Position numbers and translations under genes: made by a program. From contig NZ_CP139976.1 of the NCBI RefSeq assembly GCF_034424625.1, positions 1,178,001 through 1,242,000 of the forward strand: a stretch of 64,000 bases of DNA, given 5' to 3'. Below, in pieces: positions 52,439-60,716 of the stretch (positions are counted from its first letter, which is position 1; each line of letters opens with the position of its first letter). The notes beneath the pieces are model-generated. The model had not been told where the DNA came from, made no database searches, and saw only the letters and a program-made list of their open reading frames with translations. This DNA is from Janthinobacterium lividum (GTDB taxonomy: Bacteria; Pseudomonadota; Gammaproteobacteria; Burkholderiales; Burkholderiaceae_D).

Positions 52439-53554
52439 ATGAAAAAAACTCTGATCACCCTGGCAGTTCTGGCAGCAGCCACTGGCGTAGCCCAAGCTCA
52501 ATCGAGCGTTGTTATCTACGGTACCGTTGACGCTGGTTTCGTCAGCGAGCGCGGCGGCGCAGCCGGCACCACCAACAAAGTAGACAGCGGCATTGCTTCG
52601 GCTTCCCGTCTGGGCTTCAAAGGCACCGAAGATCTGGGCAACGGCCTGTCGGCTCTGTTCGTTCTGGAAGCTGGTTTCGGTGTTGACAGCGGCTCGCAAG
52701 GTAAAAACGAAGCCCTGTTCGGTCGTCAATCGTACGTAGGTCTGAGCAGCAAAACGACCGGTACCCTGACCCTGGGTCGTCAATACACGCCTTGGTACAA
52801 CACCCTGTCGAAAGTTGCTGATCCATTCGCAGTGGGCTACGCTGGTTCCGCCAAGAACCTGTTCCCAGCGAACACCCGCACCAGCAACACCGTGCTGTAC
52901 ACCTCGCCAAACTTCAACGGCTTTGACGCTGATGTGGCTTACACCTTCGGCGAACAAGCTGATTCGAACAAATACGGCCGTCAAATCGGCGCGTCGGCTG
53001 GCTACTCGAACGGTCCTTTGAACGCACGTCTGGCTTACAACACCACCAGCAACGAATCCGCTATCAGCAACAAAGGTAGCGCACGTAACTGGTTGGCTGC
53101 AGCTAACTACGACTTCGCAGTTGCCAAGGCTTTCCTGGCATACGGCGTCAACAAAGGCGACAACAGCGCAACCTACAACTCGGGTCTGAGCAACACCAAC
53201 GCAGTTGTTGCTGGTCAAGCTTTCGGCACCACCGGCAGCCTGAACGCGTACGGCTACAACGCTGCTGCTCCTAGCACCGACAGCGCTAACCTGCTGGTCG
53301 GCGCGACCGTACCAGTTGGCCCAGCTGGCACCGTGATGGCTTCGTACATCAAGACCAACGACAAAGGCATCGCTAACGCTGACGCTGATCAATGGGCACT
53401 GGGTTACTCCTACGCTCTGTCGAAGCGCACCAGCACCTACGCTTCGTACGCTAAGATCAAGAACAAAAACGGCGCAGCTTACACCGTTGGTAACAACAGC
53501 AACATCGGTTCGGGCGACAAAGCCTTCAACGTTGGTGTTCGTCACTCGTTCTAA
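52439..53554 (+). CDS. Gram-negative trimeric porin, copy 2
   Basis: Protein identical in all 371 residues to the copy at 50016: signal peptide MKKTLITLAVLAAATGVAQA, mature N-terminus QSSVVIYGT and a C-terminal Phe. It keeps its own promoter and leader from the duplicated unit, so gene dosage is doubled without loss of control elements. It lies before the intact secreted protein gene, as the single ancestral porin gene would have. Confidence 0.97.
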   Translation: MKKTLITLAVLAAATGVAQAQSSVVIYGTVDAGFVSERGGAAGTTNKVDSGIASASRLGFKGTEDLGNGLSALFVLEAGFGVDSGSQGKNEALFGRQSYVGLSSKTTGTLTLGRQYTPWYNTLSKVADPFAVGYAGSAKNLFPANTRTSNTVLYTSPNFNGFDADVAYTFGEQADSNKYGRQIGASAGYSNGPLNARLAYNTTSNESAISNKGSARNWLAAANYDFAVAKAFLAYGVNKGDNSATYNSGLSNTNAVVAGQAFGTTGSLNAYGYNAAAPSTDSANLLVGATVPVGPAGTVMASYIKTNDKGIANADADQWALGYSYALSKRTSTYASYAKIKNKNGAAYTVGNNSNIGSGDKAFNVGVRHSF

Positions 53555-53586
53555 TATTCGCGCAAGCGAAGCTTAGTACCGCTGCC

Positions 53587-53653
53587 AGCATCCCTTCGGG
53601 GATGCTGATAAGCAAGGAAACGCGCTGTCTGGCTTCGGCCTGGCGGCGCGTTT
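53587..53653 (+). terminator. Two hairpins after porin copy 2
   Basis: Copy of the UUCG-loop hairpin and GCGCG hairpin at 51164-51230, offset by 2423 bp. Confidence 0.85.
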
Positions 53654-53706
53654 TTGCATGTGCGGCGCCAGTTATAATGACGCCGTTACTCAAGTAAAGG
53701 AATGCC

Positions 53707-54249
53707 ATGTATTCATTCACCTCGCCGCGCCTGGCCGCCTTGCTGGCCGCGCTGCTGCTTGCTGGCGCCACGGGCGCCGCTGTCGCTGCCGTCAAGGGCA
53801 AGAAGCCGGCCGGACTGGAGCGCTACGGCGTGGCCGTCTACTCCGACCTGTGCCTGCAAAAGGATAGCGGCGAAATCGGCGGCCAGCGCGTGACGCTGCA
53901 CCGCTTTGCCGAAGCCGATTCCGTCATCTATGAATTCACGGCCGGCGCCCTGAGCTGGCCCATCGTGGCCAACGACGTCAACCTGGACGCCGCCACGGGC
54001 GCCTTCGACTTCACCATCGCCGGCGCCGACAGCGAAGAGCGCACCATCGTCGGCAAGTTTTCCAAAGATGGCCAGACCCTGACCCTGGAAGGCGATTACT
54101 GCGGCGGCAACGTGCGCATGCCGATGAAACTGAGCCGCGTGCGCGATTTCGGCCGTCCCCTGAAGCATTGCACGCCATGCCCGCCGGTGCCGCAAGCGCC
54201 CGCCGAGGCAGCGCCTGCCGAGGAAAGCGCGCCCGTGCCCGCCGCCTGA
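53707..54249 (+). CDS. Secreted protein of unknown function (intact copy)
   Basis: A 180-residue protein with a signal peptide (about 1-28, LAALLAALLLAGATGAAVAA). The mature domain has GVAVYSDLCLQKDSGEIGGQRVTLHRF, YEFTAGALSWPIVANDVNLD and EGDYCGGNVRMPMKL, alternating strands with three Cys, like a small beta-rich periplasmic domain. A tail of HCTPCPPVP then Ala/Pro/Glu repeats ends the protein. A TATAAT -10 lies about 30 bp before the ATG. No family recognised. Confidence 0.8.
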   Translation: MYSFTSPRLAALLAALLLAGATGAAVAAVKGKKPAGLERYGVAVYSDLCLQKDSGEIGGQRVTLHRFAEADSVIYEFTAGALSWPIVANDVNLDAATGAFDFTIAGADSEERTIVGKFSKDGQTLTLEGDYCGGNVRMPMKLSRVRDFGRPLKHCTPCPPVPQAPAEAAPAEESAPVPAA

Positions 54250-54272
54250 GCGATTGCTGCGGTTACAAAGAA

Positions 54273-54298
54273 AAAGGCCCGGTATCGACCGGGCCTTT
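54273..54298. terminator. Intrinsic terminator
   Basis: AAAGGCCCGGT / ACCGGGCCTTT, a perfect 11-bp stem with a 4-nt loop, between convergent genes. A/T-rich flanks on both sides allow use by either strand. Confidence 0.88.
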
Positions 54299-54322
54299 GT
54301 TATTTCTCGCCTTGCGGGAGGC

Positions 54323-56026
54323 TTATTTGGCGGCCTGCGCCTTTTCCGCCGTGGCGCGGATGGTGGCCAGCGTCGCGTTCGGCGTGATCAGGTTGCCGTC
54401 GTAGCGCAGTTCGATCAAGGCCGGCAAGTTGTGCGCCTTGGCGTGCGCCAGCGCCCGTTGCAGGGCGGGGGCGAACTCTTCTGTCGTATTCACCACTTCG
54501 CCATGTGCGCCATACGCTTGCGCCAACGCCGCAAAATCCGGGTTGTGCAGGGTCGTGCCCGACACGCGGCCCGGGTAGTCGCGCTCCTGGTGCATGCGAA
54601 TGGTACCGAACATCTGGTTATTGAAGACGATGATGACCACGCCCGCCTGGTATTGCACGGCCGTGGCCAGTTCCTGGCCATTCATCATGTATTCGCCATC
54701 GCCGGCGAACGTGATCACGGTGCGCTCGGGGTGCACGATCTTCGCCGCCACGCCGGACGGCACGCCGTAGCCCATGGCGCCATTCGTTGGCGCCAGCTGG
54801 GTGCGCATGCCGCCGTAGCGATAGAAGCGGTGCGCCCACGAGGCGTAATTGCCGGCGCCGTTCGTCAGGATGGTGTCAGCGGGGGCCTGCGCCATGATCT
54901 CTTGCGTGACTTGCCACAGGTCCAGCGGCGCCTGGCCATCCTGGAAGATGGGCGGGCGCTCCTGGTAGGCGGCCAGCTCGGCCTTGGCTTCGGCTGGCGT
55001 ATGCTGCCAGGCGGACGCATCGACGGGCGCCATGGCGGCCAGCATGGCGCATACTTGCGGCATGCCGCTGTTGATCATCAGCTCGGCCTGGTAAACGCTG
55101 CCCAGTTCCTCGGCATCCGTATGGATGTGCACCAGGCGCTGGCGCGGCACGGGTGAGTCGAACAGGGTGTAACCGCCTGTCGTCATTTCGCCCAGGCGCG
55201 GGCCGATGGCGATGACCAGGTCGGCGTTTTTCACGCGCGCGGCCAGTTTCGGGTTGATGCCGATGCCGACGTCGCCGATGTAGTTCGGGTGGGAATTGTC
55301 GAGCAAGTCCTGGAAGCGGAAGGCGCAGGCGACGGGCAGGTGGTTGCTTTCCGCGAACTGCTGCAGGTCGGCGCACGCTTGCGGCGTCCAGGTAGTACCG
55401 CCCAGCAAGACCAGCGGCTGCTTCGCGGTCGCCAGCATGCCGCGCAACTGCTGCAGCTGGGCATCCGATGGCGCCGCCTGCACGGGCTGGTAGGCGCGCG
55501 TGTCGGCCACCGTGGCCAGCGCAATGAGCATGTCTTCCGGCAGGGCCAGCACGACGGGGCCGGGACGGCCGCTGGTGGCAACCTGGAAGGCGCGCGCCAG
55601 GTATTCGGGAATGCGCTCGGCGCGGTCGATCTGCGCCACCCACTTGGCCATCTGGCCGTACATGCGGCGGTAGTCGATTTCCTGGAATGCTTCGCGGTCG
55701 ACGAAATCATTGCCCACCTGGCCGATGAACAGGATCATCGGCGTGGAATCCTGGTGGGCCGTGTGCACGCCGATCGAGGCGTTGGTGGCGCCCGGTCCCC
55801 GCGTGACGAAGCAGATGCCCGGCTTGCCCGTCAGCTTGCCGTAGGCTTCGGCCATGAAGGCGGCGCCGCCTTCCTGGCGGTTGATGATGAAGCGGATGCC
55901 CGAATCGTGCAGGGCGTCGAGCACGTCGAGGTAGCTTTCGCCAGGCACGCCAAAGGCGGTGTCGACACCGTGGATCTGCAGGGCATCGACCAGGATCTGG
56001 CCGCCGGTACGGGGTTGTTGCGTCAT
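54323..56026 (-). CDS. Thiamine-diphosphate-dependent enzyme (acetolactate synthase-like)
   Basis: A 567-residue three-domain TPP enzyme. The catalytic Glu lies in NRQEGGAAFMAEAYGK, with TRGPGATNASIG following. The TPP/Mg motif is GDGEYMMNGQEL ending in IIVFNN. The domains resemble acetolactate synthase and related decarboxylases. No small regulatory subunit gene is adjacent, so it is probably not the biosynthetic IlvB; a catabolic or keto-acid lyase/decarboxylase role fits. ATG at 56026; the frame runs upstream to 56095 without support. Confidence 0.88.
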   Translation of the reverse strand: MTQQPRTGGQILVDALQIHGVDTAFGVPGESYLDVLDALHDSGIRFIINRQEGGAAFMAEAYGKLTGKPGICFVTRGPGATNASIGVHTAHQDSTPMILFIGQVGNDFVDREAFQEIDYRRMYGQMAKWVAQIDRAERIPEYLARAFQVATSGRPGPVVLALPEDMLIALATVADTRAYQPVQAAPSDAQLQQLRGMLATAKQPLVLLGGTTWTPQACADLQQFAESNHLPVACAFRFQDLLDNSHPNYIGDVGIGINPKLAARVKNADLVIAIGPRLGEMTTGGYTLFDSPVPRQRLVHIHTDAEELGSVYQAELMINSGMPQVCAMLAAMAPVDASAWQHTPAEAKAELAAYQERPPIFQDGQAPLDLWQVTQEIMAQAPADTILTNGAGNYASWAHRFYRYGGMRTQLAPTNGAMGYGVPSGVAAKIVHPERTVITFAGDGEYMMNGQELATAVQYQAGVVIIVFNNQMFGTIRMHQERDYPGRVSGTTLHNPDFAALAQAYGAHGEVVNTTEEFAPALQRALAHAKAHNLPALIELRYDGNLITPNATLATIRATAEKAQAAK

Positions 56027-56224
56027 GTTCGGCTCTTTATATTCTAGTGGGTGGCAAAGAAATGGGGCAAGCGGTGCGCATGCGCCTGCATGCAAGCAGC
56101 TTGCCTCATTCTATGTGAGCCGATTTGGCCCGGCTTTTGAAATGGCGACACCGAATTACACAATCCCCCGGGCCGGGACCCGACGAGGGGCCCGGCGAGC
56201 GGTGTCGCGCGTGCACAGGCCTTT

Positions 56225-56254
56225 TTGCAGAAACATGCTGCGGCGCGGTACAAT
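56225..56254 (+). promoter_or_regulatory. rnpB promoter
   Basis: TTGCAG (56225-56230), 18-bp spacer, TACAAT (56249-56254). The predicted start at about 56261 coincides with the 5' end of the RNase P RNA. Confidence 0.75.
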
Positions 56255-56261
56255 GGCGGGT

Positions 56262-56598
56262 GAAGCAGGCCAGACAGTCGCTGGCCGGCGCAGCAATGCG
56301 CTGGCGGGAGGAAGGTCCGGACTCCATAGAGCGGGGTGACGGTTAACGGCCGTCCGTCGAAAGCCGCAAGGTATAAGGCGAGGAATAGGGCCACAGAGAC
56401 GAGCGTATTAAGTTACGGTGAAACGCGGTAACCTCCACCTGGTGCAATTTCAAATAGGCACGCGATGATGCTGCTCGCGGAGCGTGCGGGTAGAAAGCTT
56501 GAGCGCCCGAGTAATCTGGCGCCTAGAGGAATGACTGTCATAGCGCCAACCTGCAAGGGAAGGCGCCGTAACAAAATCCGGCCTACCGGCCTGCTTCA
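56262..56598 (+). ncRNA. rnpB: RNase P RNA, bacterial type A
   Basis: The catalytic RNA of RNase P, which cuts the 5' leader from pre-tRNA. The ends pair as P1: GAAGCAGGCC (56262-56271) with GGCCTGCTTC (56588-56597). The conserved core GAGGAAGGTCCGGACTCC (CR-I) and the ACAGAGACGA segment are present, as is AAATCCGGCCTACCGGC near the 3' end, close to the universally conserved P4 strand. Length of about 338 nt is normal for type A. Confidence 0.97.
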
Positions 56599-56668
56599 CT
56601 TGAATTCCTGTTTCCTGGCTTGCCAGGGAGCGTATCGCCCGCAGCGTTTTTCATGCTGTGCGCCGTCC

Positions 56669-56697
56669 AAAAAGCCCCCGCAACGGGGCTTTTTTTG
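56669..56697 (+). terminator. Intrinsic terminator after rnpB
   Basis: AAAAAGCCCC / GGGGCTTTTT stem with loop CGCAAC and a run of seven T residues. About 70 nt past the mature RNA end, so the precursor would need 3' trimming. Confidence 0.92.
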
Positions 56698-57140
56698 TAT
56701 CTAAAAATATAGCATCCGCGATAAAGTTGTATAGACAACTAAAAATGAACAATTGGTTAAAGTTTTCTGTTTACAATTAATTGCTGCGTTGCAAAAATAG
56801 TTTTCCTGCGACAGGCCAGGCCCGGAAAACAGGGGCGATACGCGCCAAGGATGATTTTCTTTTGCTTTAAACCAAGTCTTTTCCGATGCTTGATTGCTGT
56901 TGTGTCCGGATGACGAAACTATTGTCATGTGTCAACTAACTGTAAAAAATTCAATTTTTTGATTTCGTTTTTTTCGATGTTTACGGTAGGAAAACACATG
57001 TGTGCAGATGAGGTAGCACATTCACTATCTTTCATAAGTATCTAATTTATCGATATATTTTTATTTGAGACTCCTTCAACGATATGCGCTAAGTCCTTAA
57101 TTTCATTAATAAAATTCCTGTTTTGCCAATCGGAAACCGC
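56698..57140 (+). other. AT-rich gap between rnpB and mraZ
   Basis: About 440 bp, strikingly AT-rich for this genome, with no supported gene. It has a small hairpin (AGTTGT-ATAG-ACAACT, about 56726) and several poly-A/T tracts that may bend DNA upstream of the division-cluster promoter or mark a nucleoid-protein binding region. Confidence 0.5.
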
Positions 57141-57169
57141 TTGACCACTATCTTTGCTTCCTCTAAAGT
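57141..57169 (+). promoter_or_regulatory. mraZ (dcw cluster) promoter
   Basis: TTGACC (57141-57146), 17-bp spacer, TAAAGT (57164-57169). The predicted start near 57176 lies inside the MraZ boxes. Confidence 0.65.
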
Positions 57170-57203
57170 GGGCAACTGTGTGAAAAAGTGTGTTTTTGTG
57201 GGA
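57169..57203 (+). promoter_or_regulatory. MraZ-binding repeats (four boxes)
   Basis: Four 5-bp boxes begin at 57169, 57179, 57189 and 57199: TGGGC, TGTGA, TGTGT, TGGGA, each 10 bp apart with 5-bp spacers. This is the known MraZ arrangement (TGGGN with N5 spacers). They cover the transcript start of the predicted promoter, so MraZ would repress its own operon. The two inner boxes are degenerate (TGTGN). Confidence 0.75.
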
Positions 57204-57262
57204 AATTTTCCCTTTTCATCGCGATGCGCAAGCGTCGCAACCCAAGCTCAAAAAGGTCTTCC

Positions 57263-57691
57263 GTGTTTCAAGGCGCGTCCGCAATCAATCTCGATGCCAA
57301 AGGCAGGATGTCTATCCCTGCCAAGCACCGTGACGCGCTGGCGATTCAATGCGAAGGCCGCTTGACACTCACCAAACACCCCGATGGCTGTCTGCTGTTT
57401 TTTCCCCGTCCCGTGTGGGAAAGCCACCGCCAGCAAATCGCCGCCTGGCCCATGTCGGCGCGCGCCTGGCAGCGCATCTTCCTCGGCAACGCCGTCGACG
57501 TCGAGCTGGACTCGGCCGGCCGCGTGCTGATCTCGCCCGAATTGCGCAACGCCGTCGGACTGGCGCGCGAAGTCATGATGATCGGCATGGGCAGCCACTT
57601 TGAAATATGGGATGCCGCCAAGTTGGCCGACAAAGAACAGCAGGCGATCGATGCCGGCACCCCCGATGTACTTTCCAATTTTTCTTTCTAA
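57263..57691 (+). CDS. mraZ: Transcriptional regulator MraZ
   Basis: A 142-residue protein with two AbrB-like SpoVT domains: [22 protein letters not shown] (N-terminal) and [22 protein letters not shown] (C-terminal). The GTG at 57263 has AAAGG upstream and gives the family length of 142; the frame extends 25 codons further upstream without support. It forms a ring and represses the dcw cluster through the boxes at 57169-57203. First gene of the operon. Confidence 0.96.
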   Translation: MFQGASAINLDAKGRMSIPAKHRDALAIQCEGRLTLTKHPDGCLLFFPRPVWESHRQQIAAWPMSARAWQRIFLGNAVDVELDSAGRVLISPELRNAVGLAREVMMIGMGSHFEIWDAAKLADKEQQAIDAGTPDVLSNFSF

Positions 57692-57700
57692 GGCTCCGTA

Positions 57701-58672
57701 ATGACACAACTCACGGTGCCGGAATTTCAGCATCGCACGGTGCTGCTCGATGAAGCGGTCGATGCGCTCGACCTGTCGGGCGACCGCGCGCACGGCATTT
57801 ATGTCGATGGCACGTTTGGGCGCGGCGGCCATAGCCGATTGATCTTGTCGCGCCTGGCGCCCGACGCGCGCCTGATCGGCTTCGACAAGGATTTGCAAGC
57901 CATCGCCACGGCCGAACAGATCGGCGACCCCCGCTTTGAAATCGTCCACGACAGTTTTGCCACCATGACGGCCAGCCTGGCCGAACGCGGCGTGCAGCAG
58001 GTCGATGGCATCCTGCTTGACCTGGGCATCTCGTCGCCGCAAGTCGACGACGCGGCGCGCGGTTTCAGCTTCCGCAACGACGGACCGCTGGACATGCGCA
58101 TGGATACCACGCGCGGCATCTCCGCGGCCGAATGGCTGGCGGTGGAAACCGAGCAGAATTTAGAGAAAGTGATACGCGATTATGGGGAAGAACGGTTTGC
58201 TTTTCAGATTGCAAAGGCGATTGTTGCTGGCCGGGCAGTCCAGCCAATTTCAAGCACACGACAGCTTGCCGGCATCGTGGCAGGCGCCGTCAAGACCCGC
58301 GAGAAGGGTAAGGACCCCGCTACCCGCACCTTTCAGGCCATACGCATTTTCATTAACAAAGAGCTCGAGGATCTCGAGATCGGTCTGAGCCAGGCGTATG
58401 CCTGCCTGGCGCCTGGCGCGCGCATGGCCGTGATCAGTTTTCACTCGCTGGAAGACCGCATGGTCAAGCGCTTCTTCGCCTCGAAGGCGAACGTGGAGCA
58501 GCCTGACCGCCGTCTGCCGATCCGCGCGGTCGACTTGCCGCAGCCGGAAATGAAGCTGATTTCGAAGATGAAGCCGTCCGACGCCGAGATCGAGGGCAAT
58601 CCGCGCTCGCGTTCGGCCGTGATGCGCGTGGCGCAGCGTTTGCCCATTCCAGTTCGTGGCGGCGCCCGATGA
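57701..58672 (+). CDS. rsmH: 16S rRNA (cytosine(1402)-N4)-methyltransferase
   Basis: A 323-residue class I methyltransferase with [34 protein letters not shown] (SAM-binding), [15 protein letters not shown] and [16 protein letters not shown]. It methylates C1402 in the decoding centre. It sits 9 bp after mraZ and overlaps ftsL by 4 bp. Confidence 0.97.
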   Translation: MTQLTVPEFQHRTVLLDEAVDALDLSGDRAHGIYVDGTFGRGGHSRLILSRLAPDARLIGFDKDLQAIATAEQIGDPRFEIVHDSFATMTASLAERGVQQVDGILLDLGISSPQVDDAARGFSFRNDGPLDMRMDTTRGISAAEWLAVETEQNLEKVIRDYGEERFAFQIAKAIVAGRAVQPISSTRQLAGIVAGAVKTREKGKDPATRTFQAIRIFINKELEDLEIGLSQAYACLAPGARMAVISFHSLEDRMVKRFFASKANVEQPDRRLPIRAVDLPQPEMKLISKMKPSDAEIEGNPRSRSAVMRVAQRLPIPVRGGAR

Positions 58673-58938
58673 CTGGCAAGCTGTGTGTCGTGCTGTCGGC
58701 CCTGCTGGTGTGCTGCGGCCTGTCGCTGGTGAATGCGCAGTATCAGTCGCGCCACTTGCTGATCGACCTGGAGCGCGCGCAAGCGCTGTCGCGCCAGCTC
58801 GACATCGACTGGGCGCAATTGCAGCTGGACCAGTCCACTTTGGGCAAGCATGAACGCATCGAATCGATCGCGCGGCGCGACCTGAGCATGACGCCGCTGA
58901 CGGCGGCGCGTACGCAATACCTGACGGAGGGCGAATAA
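58669..58938 (+). CDS. ftsL: Cell-division protein FtsL
   Basis: An 89-residue protein with one N-terminal membrane helix (about 4-22, [19 protein letters not shown]) and a periplasmic coiled coil (about 30-75, [22 protein letters not shown]) ending in a short tail. FtsL links FtsQ/FtsB to FtsI in the divisome. It overlaps both neighbours. Confidence 0.94.
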   Translation: MTGKLCVVLSALLVCCGLSLVNAQYQSRHLLIDLERAQALSRQLDIDWAQLQLDQSTLGKHERIESIARRDLSMTPLTAARTQYLTEGE

Positions 58939-60716
58939 TGAAGTTGGGCGGTAATAGCAACGGCCGGGTGGCGGCATCGAAAGGCGTGCCATTCTCGAAG
59001 AACCCCGTACTGGCGGTGCGTCTGCCCGTCTGGCGTTCGCGCGTCGTGCTGTTCCTGCTGTTCTTCGCTTTCGCCGGCCTGGGCGCGCGCGCCCTGTGGC
59101 TGCAGGGCGTATCGACGCAGTTCCTGCAAAAGCAGGGCAAGGCGCGCTATGAGCGCACCCTGGAATTGCCGGCCACGCGCGGCAAGATCACCGACCGCAA
59201 TGGCCAGGTGCTCGCCTCGTCCGTCCCCGTGAAAGCCATCTGGGCCATTCCCGACGACGTGCTGCAGGCATCACCCGAAAAAATCAATGCGCTGGCCGGC
59301 CTGCTGGAAATGAATGTCAACGAATTGCGCAAGAAACTCGATTCGGACCGCGGCTTCGTTTACCTGAAACGCCAGGTCGAGATGGACGTGGCCGACAAGA
59401 TTTCCAGGCTGGGCATCGACGGCATCGACGAGCGCAAGGAATACAAGCGCTTCTATCCACAGGGCGAAGTGATGACCCACGTGGTGGGCTTTACCAACGT
59501 GGAAGACGTGGGCCAGGAAAGCATGGAACTGGCGCAGCAGAAAACCCTCGTCGGCACCACCGGCAGCCGCCGCGTGATCAAGGACCGCCTGGGCCACATC
59601 GTCGAAGACATCGGCTTCATCCACGAACCGCATGACGGCAAGGACCTGACCCTGTCCGTCGACAGCAAAATCCAGTACATCGCCTTCACCCAGCTGAAGG
59701 AAGCGGTGGAGAAATTCAACGCCAAGGCTGGCGGCGCCGTGGTGCTCGACGTGCACACGGGCGAAGTGCTGGCCCTGGCCAATTACCCGAGCTACGACCC
59801 GAACGACCGCCGCAAGCTGACGGGCCAGCAGCTGCGCAACCGCGTCATGACCGATACTTTTGAGCCCGGTTCGACCCTGAAGCCGATCACGGTGTCACTG
59901 GCGCTCGACACGGGCCGCGTCAAGCCGGGCACCCTGATCGACACGGGTCCGGGCCGCTATACCATCGCCGACCGCACGATCACCGATACCAAGCCGCACG
60001 GCGTGATCAATGTCTCGGAAATCATCGAGATGTCGTCGAACATCGGCACCTCGAAAATCGCGCTGGGCATGCCGTCGCAGGAAATGTGGGAAATGTTTAC
60101 CAAGGTCGGCTTCGGCCAGCAGCCGAAATGGGGCTTCCCTGGCGCCGTGGCCGGCCGCGTGCGTCCGTATAAATCGTGGCGCCCGGTGGAACAGGCCACC
60201 ATGAGCTACGGTAACGGCATTTCCGTGTCGCTGATCCAGCTGGCGCGCTCTTATATGATGTTCGCGCGTGATGGCGACACGATTCCCCTGTCATTCCAGA
60301 AGGTCAATGAACTGCCCGTGGGCCAGCAAGTGATCAAGCCGAAGACGGCCGCCGAAATGCGCGCCATGCTGGAACTCGTGGTCTCCGGCGCGCACGGCTC
60401 GGCCAAGCGCGCCCAGGTTGCCGGCTACCGCGTGGGCGGCAAGACGGGTACCGCCTATAAAGTGGAAAACGGCCGCTACGCGATGCCGCGCAAATATATC
60501 GGCTCGTTCGTGGGCATGGTGCCGATGTCGGCGCCGCGCTTCATCATTGCCGTGATGATCGATGAACCGACCGGCCCCGCCCACTATGGCGGCCAGGTTG
60601 CCGCTCCCGCTTTCGCGGCGATTGCGACCAACGCGCTGCGCGCGATGAACGTACCGCCCGATTCCTCCGTTACCGAAATCGTGGTCCCGGCCAATGCCGG
60701 CCCGGAGGCCATGTGA
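58938..60716 (+). CDS. ftsI: Penicillin-binding protein 3 (FtsI), septal transpeptidase
   Basis: A 592-residue class B PBP: a membrane helix (about 32-52), N-terminal pedestal domain, and transpeptidase domain with S-x-x-K in PGSTLKPIT, S-x-N in MSSNIGTSK and KTGTAYK. It crosslinks septal peptidoglycan. The ATG is at 58938, sharing a base with the ftsL stop, and its stop overlaps the murE GTG. Confidence 0.97.
   Translation: MKLGGNSNGRVAASKGVPFSKNPVLAVRLPVWRSRVVLFLLFFAFAGLGARALWLQGVSTQFLQKQGKARYERTLELPATRGKITDRNGQVLASSVPVKAIWAIPDDVLQASPEKINALAGLLEMNVNELRKKLDSDRGFVYLKRQVEMDVADKISRLGIDGIDERKEYKRFYPQGEVMTHVVGFTNVEDVGQESMELAQQKTLVGTTGSRRVIKDRLGHIVEDIGFIHEPHDGKDLTLSVDSKIQYIAFTQLKEAVEKFNAKAGGAVVLDVHTGEVLALANYPSYDPNDRRKLTGQQLRNRVMTDTFEPGSTLKPITVSLALDTGRVKPGTLIDTGPGRYTIADRTITDTKPHGVINVSEIIEMSSNIGTSKIALGMPSQEMWEMFTKVGFGQQPKWGFPGAVAGRVRPYKSWRPVEQATMSYGNGISVSLIQLARSYMMFARDGDTIPLSFQKVNELPVGQQVIKPKTAAEMRAMLELVVSGAHGSAKRAQVAGYRVGGKTGTAYKVENGRYAMPRKYIGSFVGMVPMSAPRFIIAVMIDEPTGPAHYGGQVAAPAFAAIATNALRAMNVPPDSSVTEIVVPANAGPEAM

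Larger units (their letters stand above)
51477..53899 (+). repeat. Tandem direct duplication, copy 2 (2423 bp)
   Basis: Second copy of 49054-51476, directly adjoining it in the same orientation. Its right end falls inside the intact gene at 53707 (codon 64), so that gene is complete only here. Confidence 0.97.

Noticed and set aside
49054..53899. Composite transposon as source of the duplication
   Set aside because: No transposase, no terminal inverted repeats and no target duplication at the edges.
54323..56026. Biosynthetic acetolactate synthase IlvB
   Set aside because: No adjacent ilvN small subunit or ilvC; only the TPP-enzyme fold is supported.
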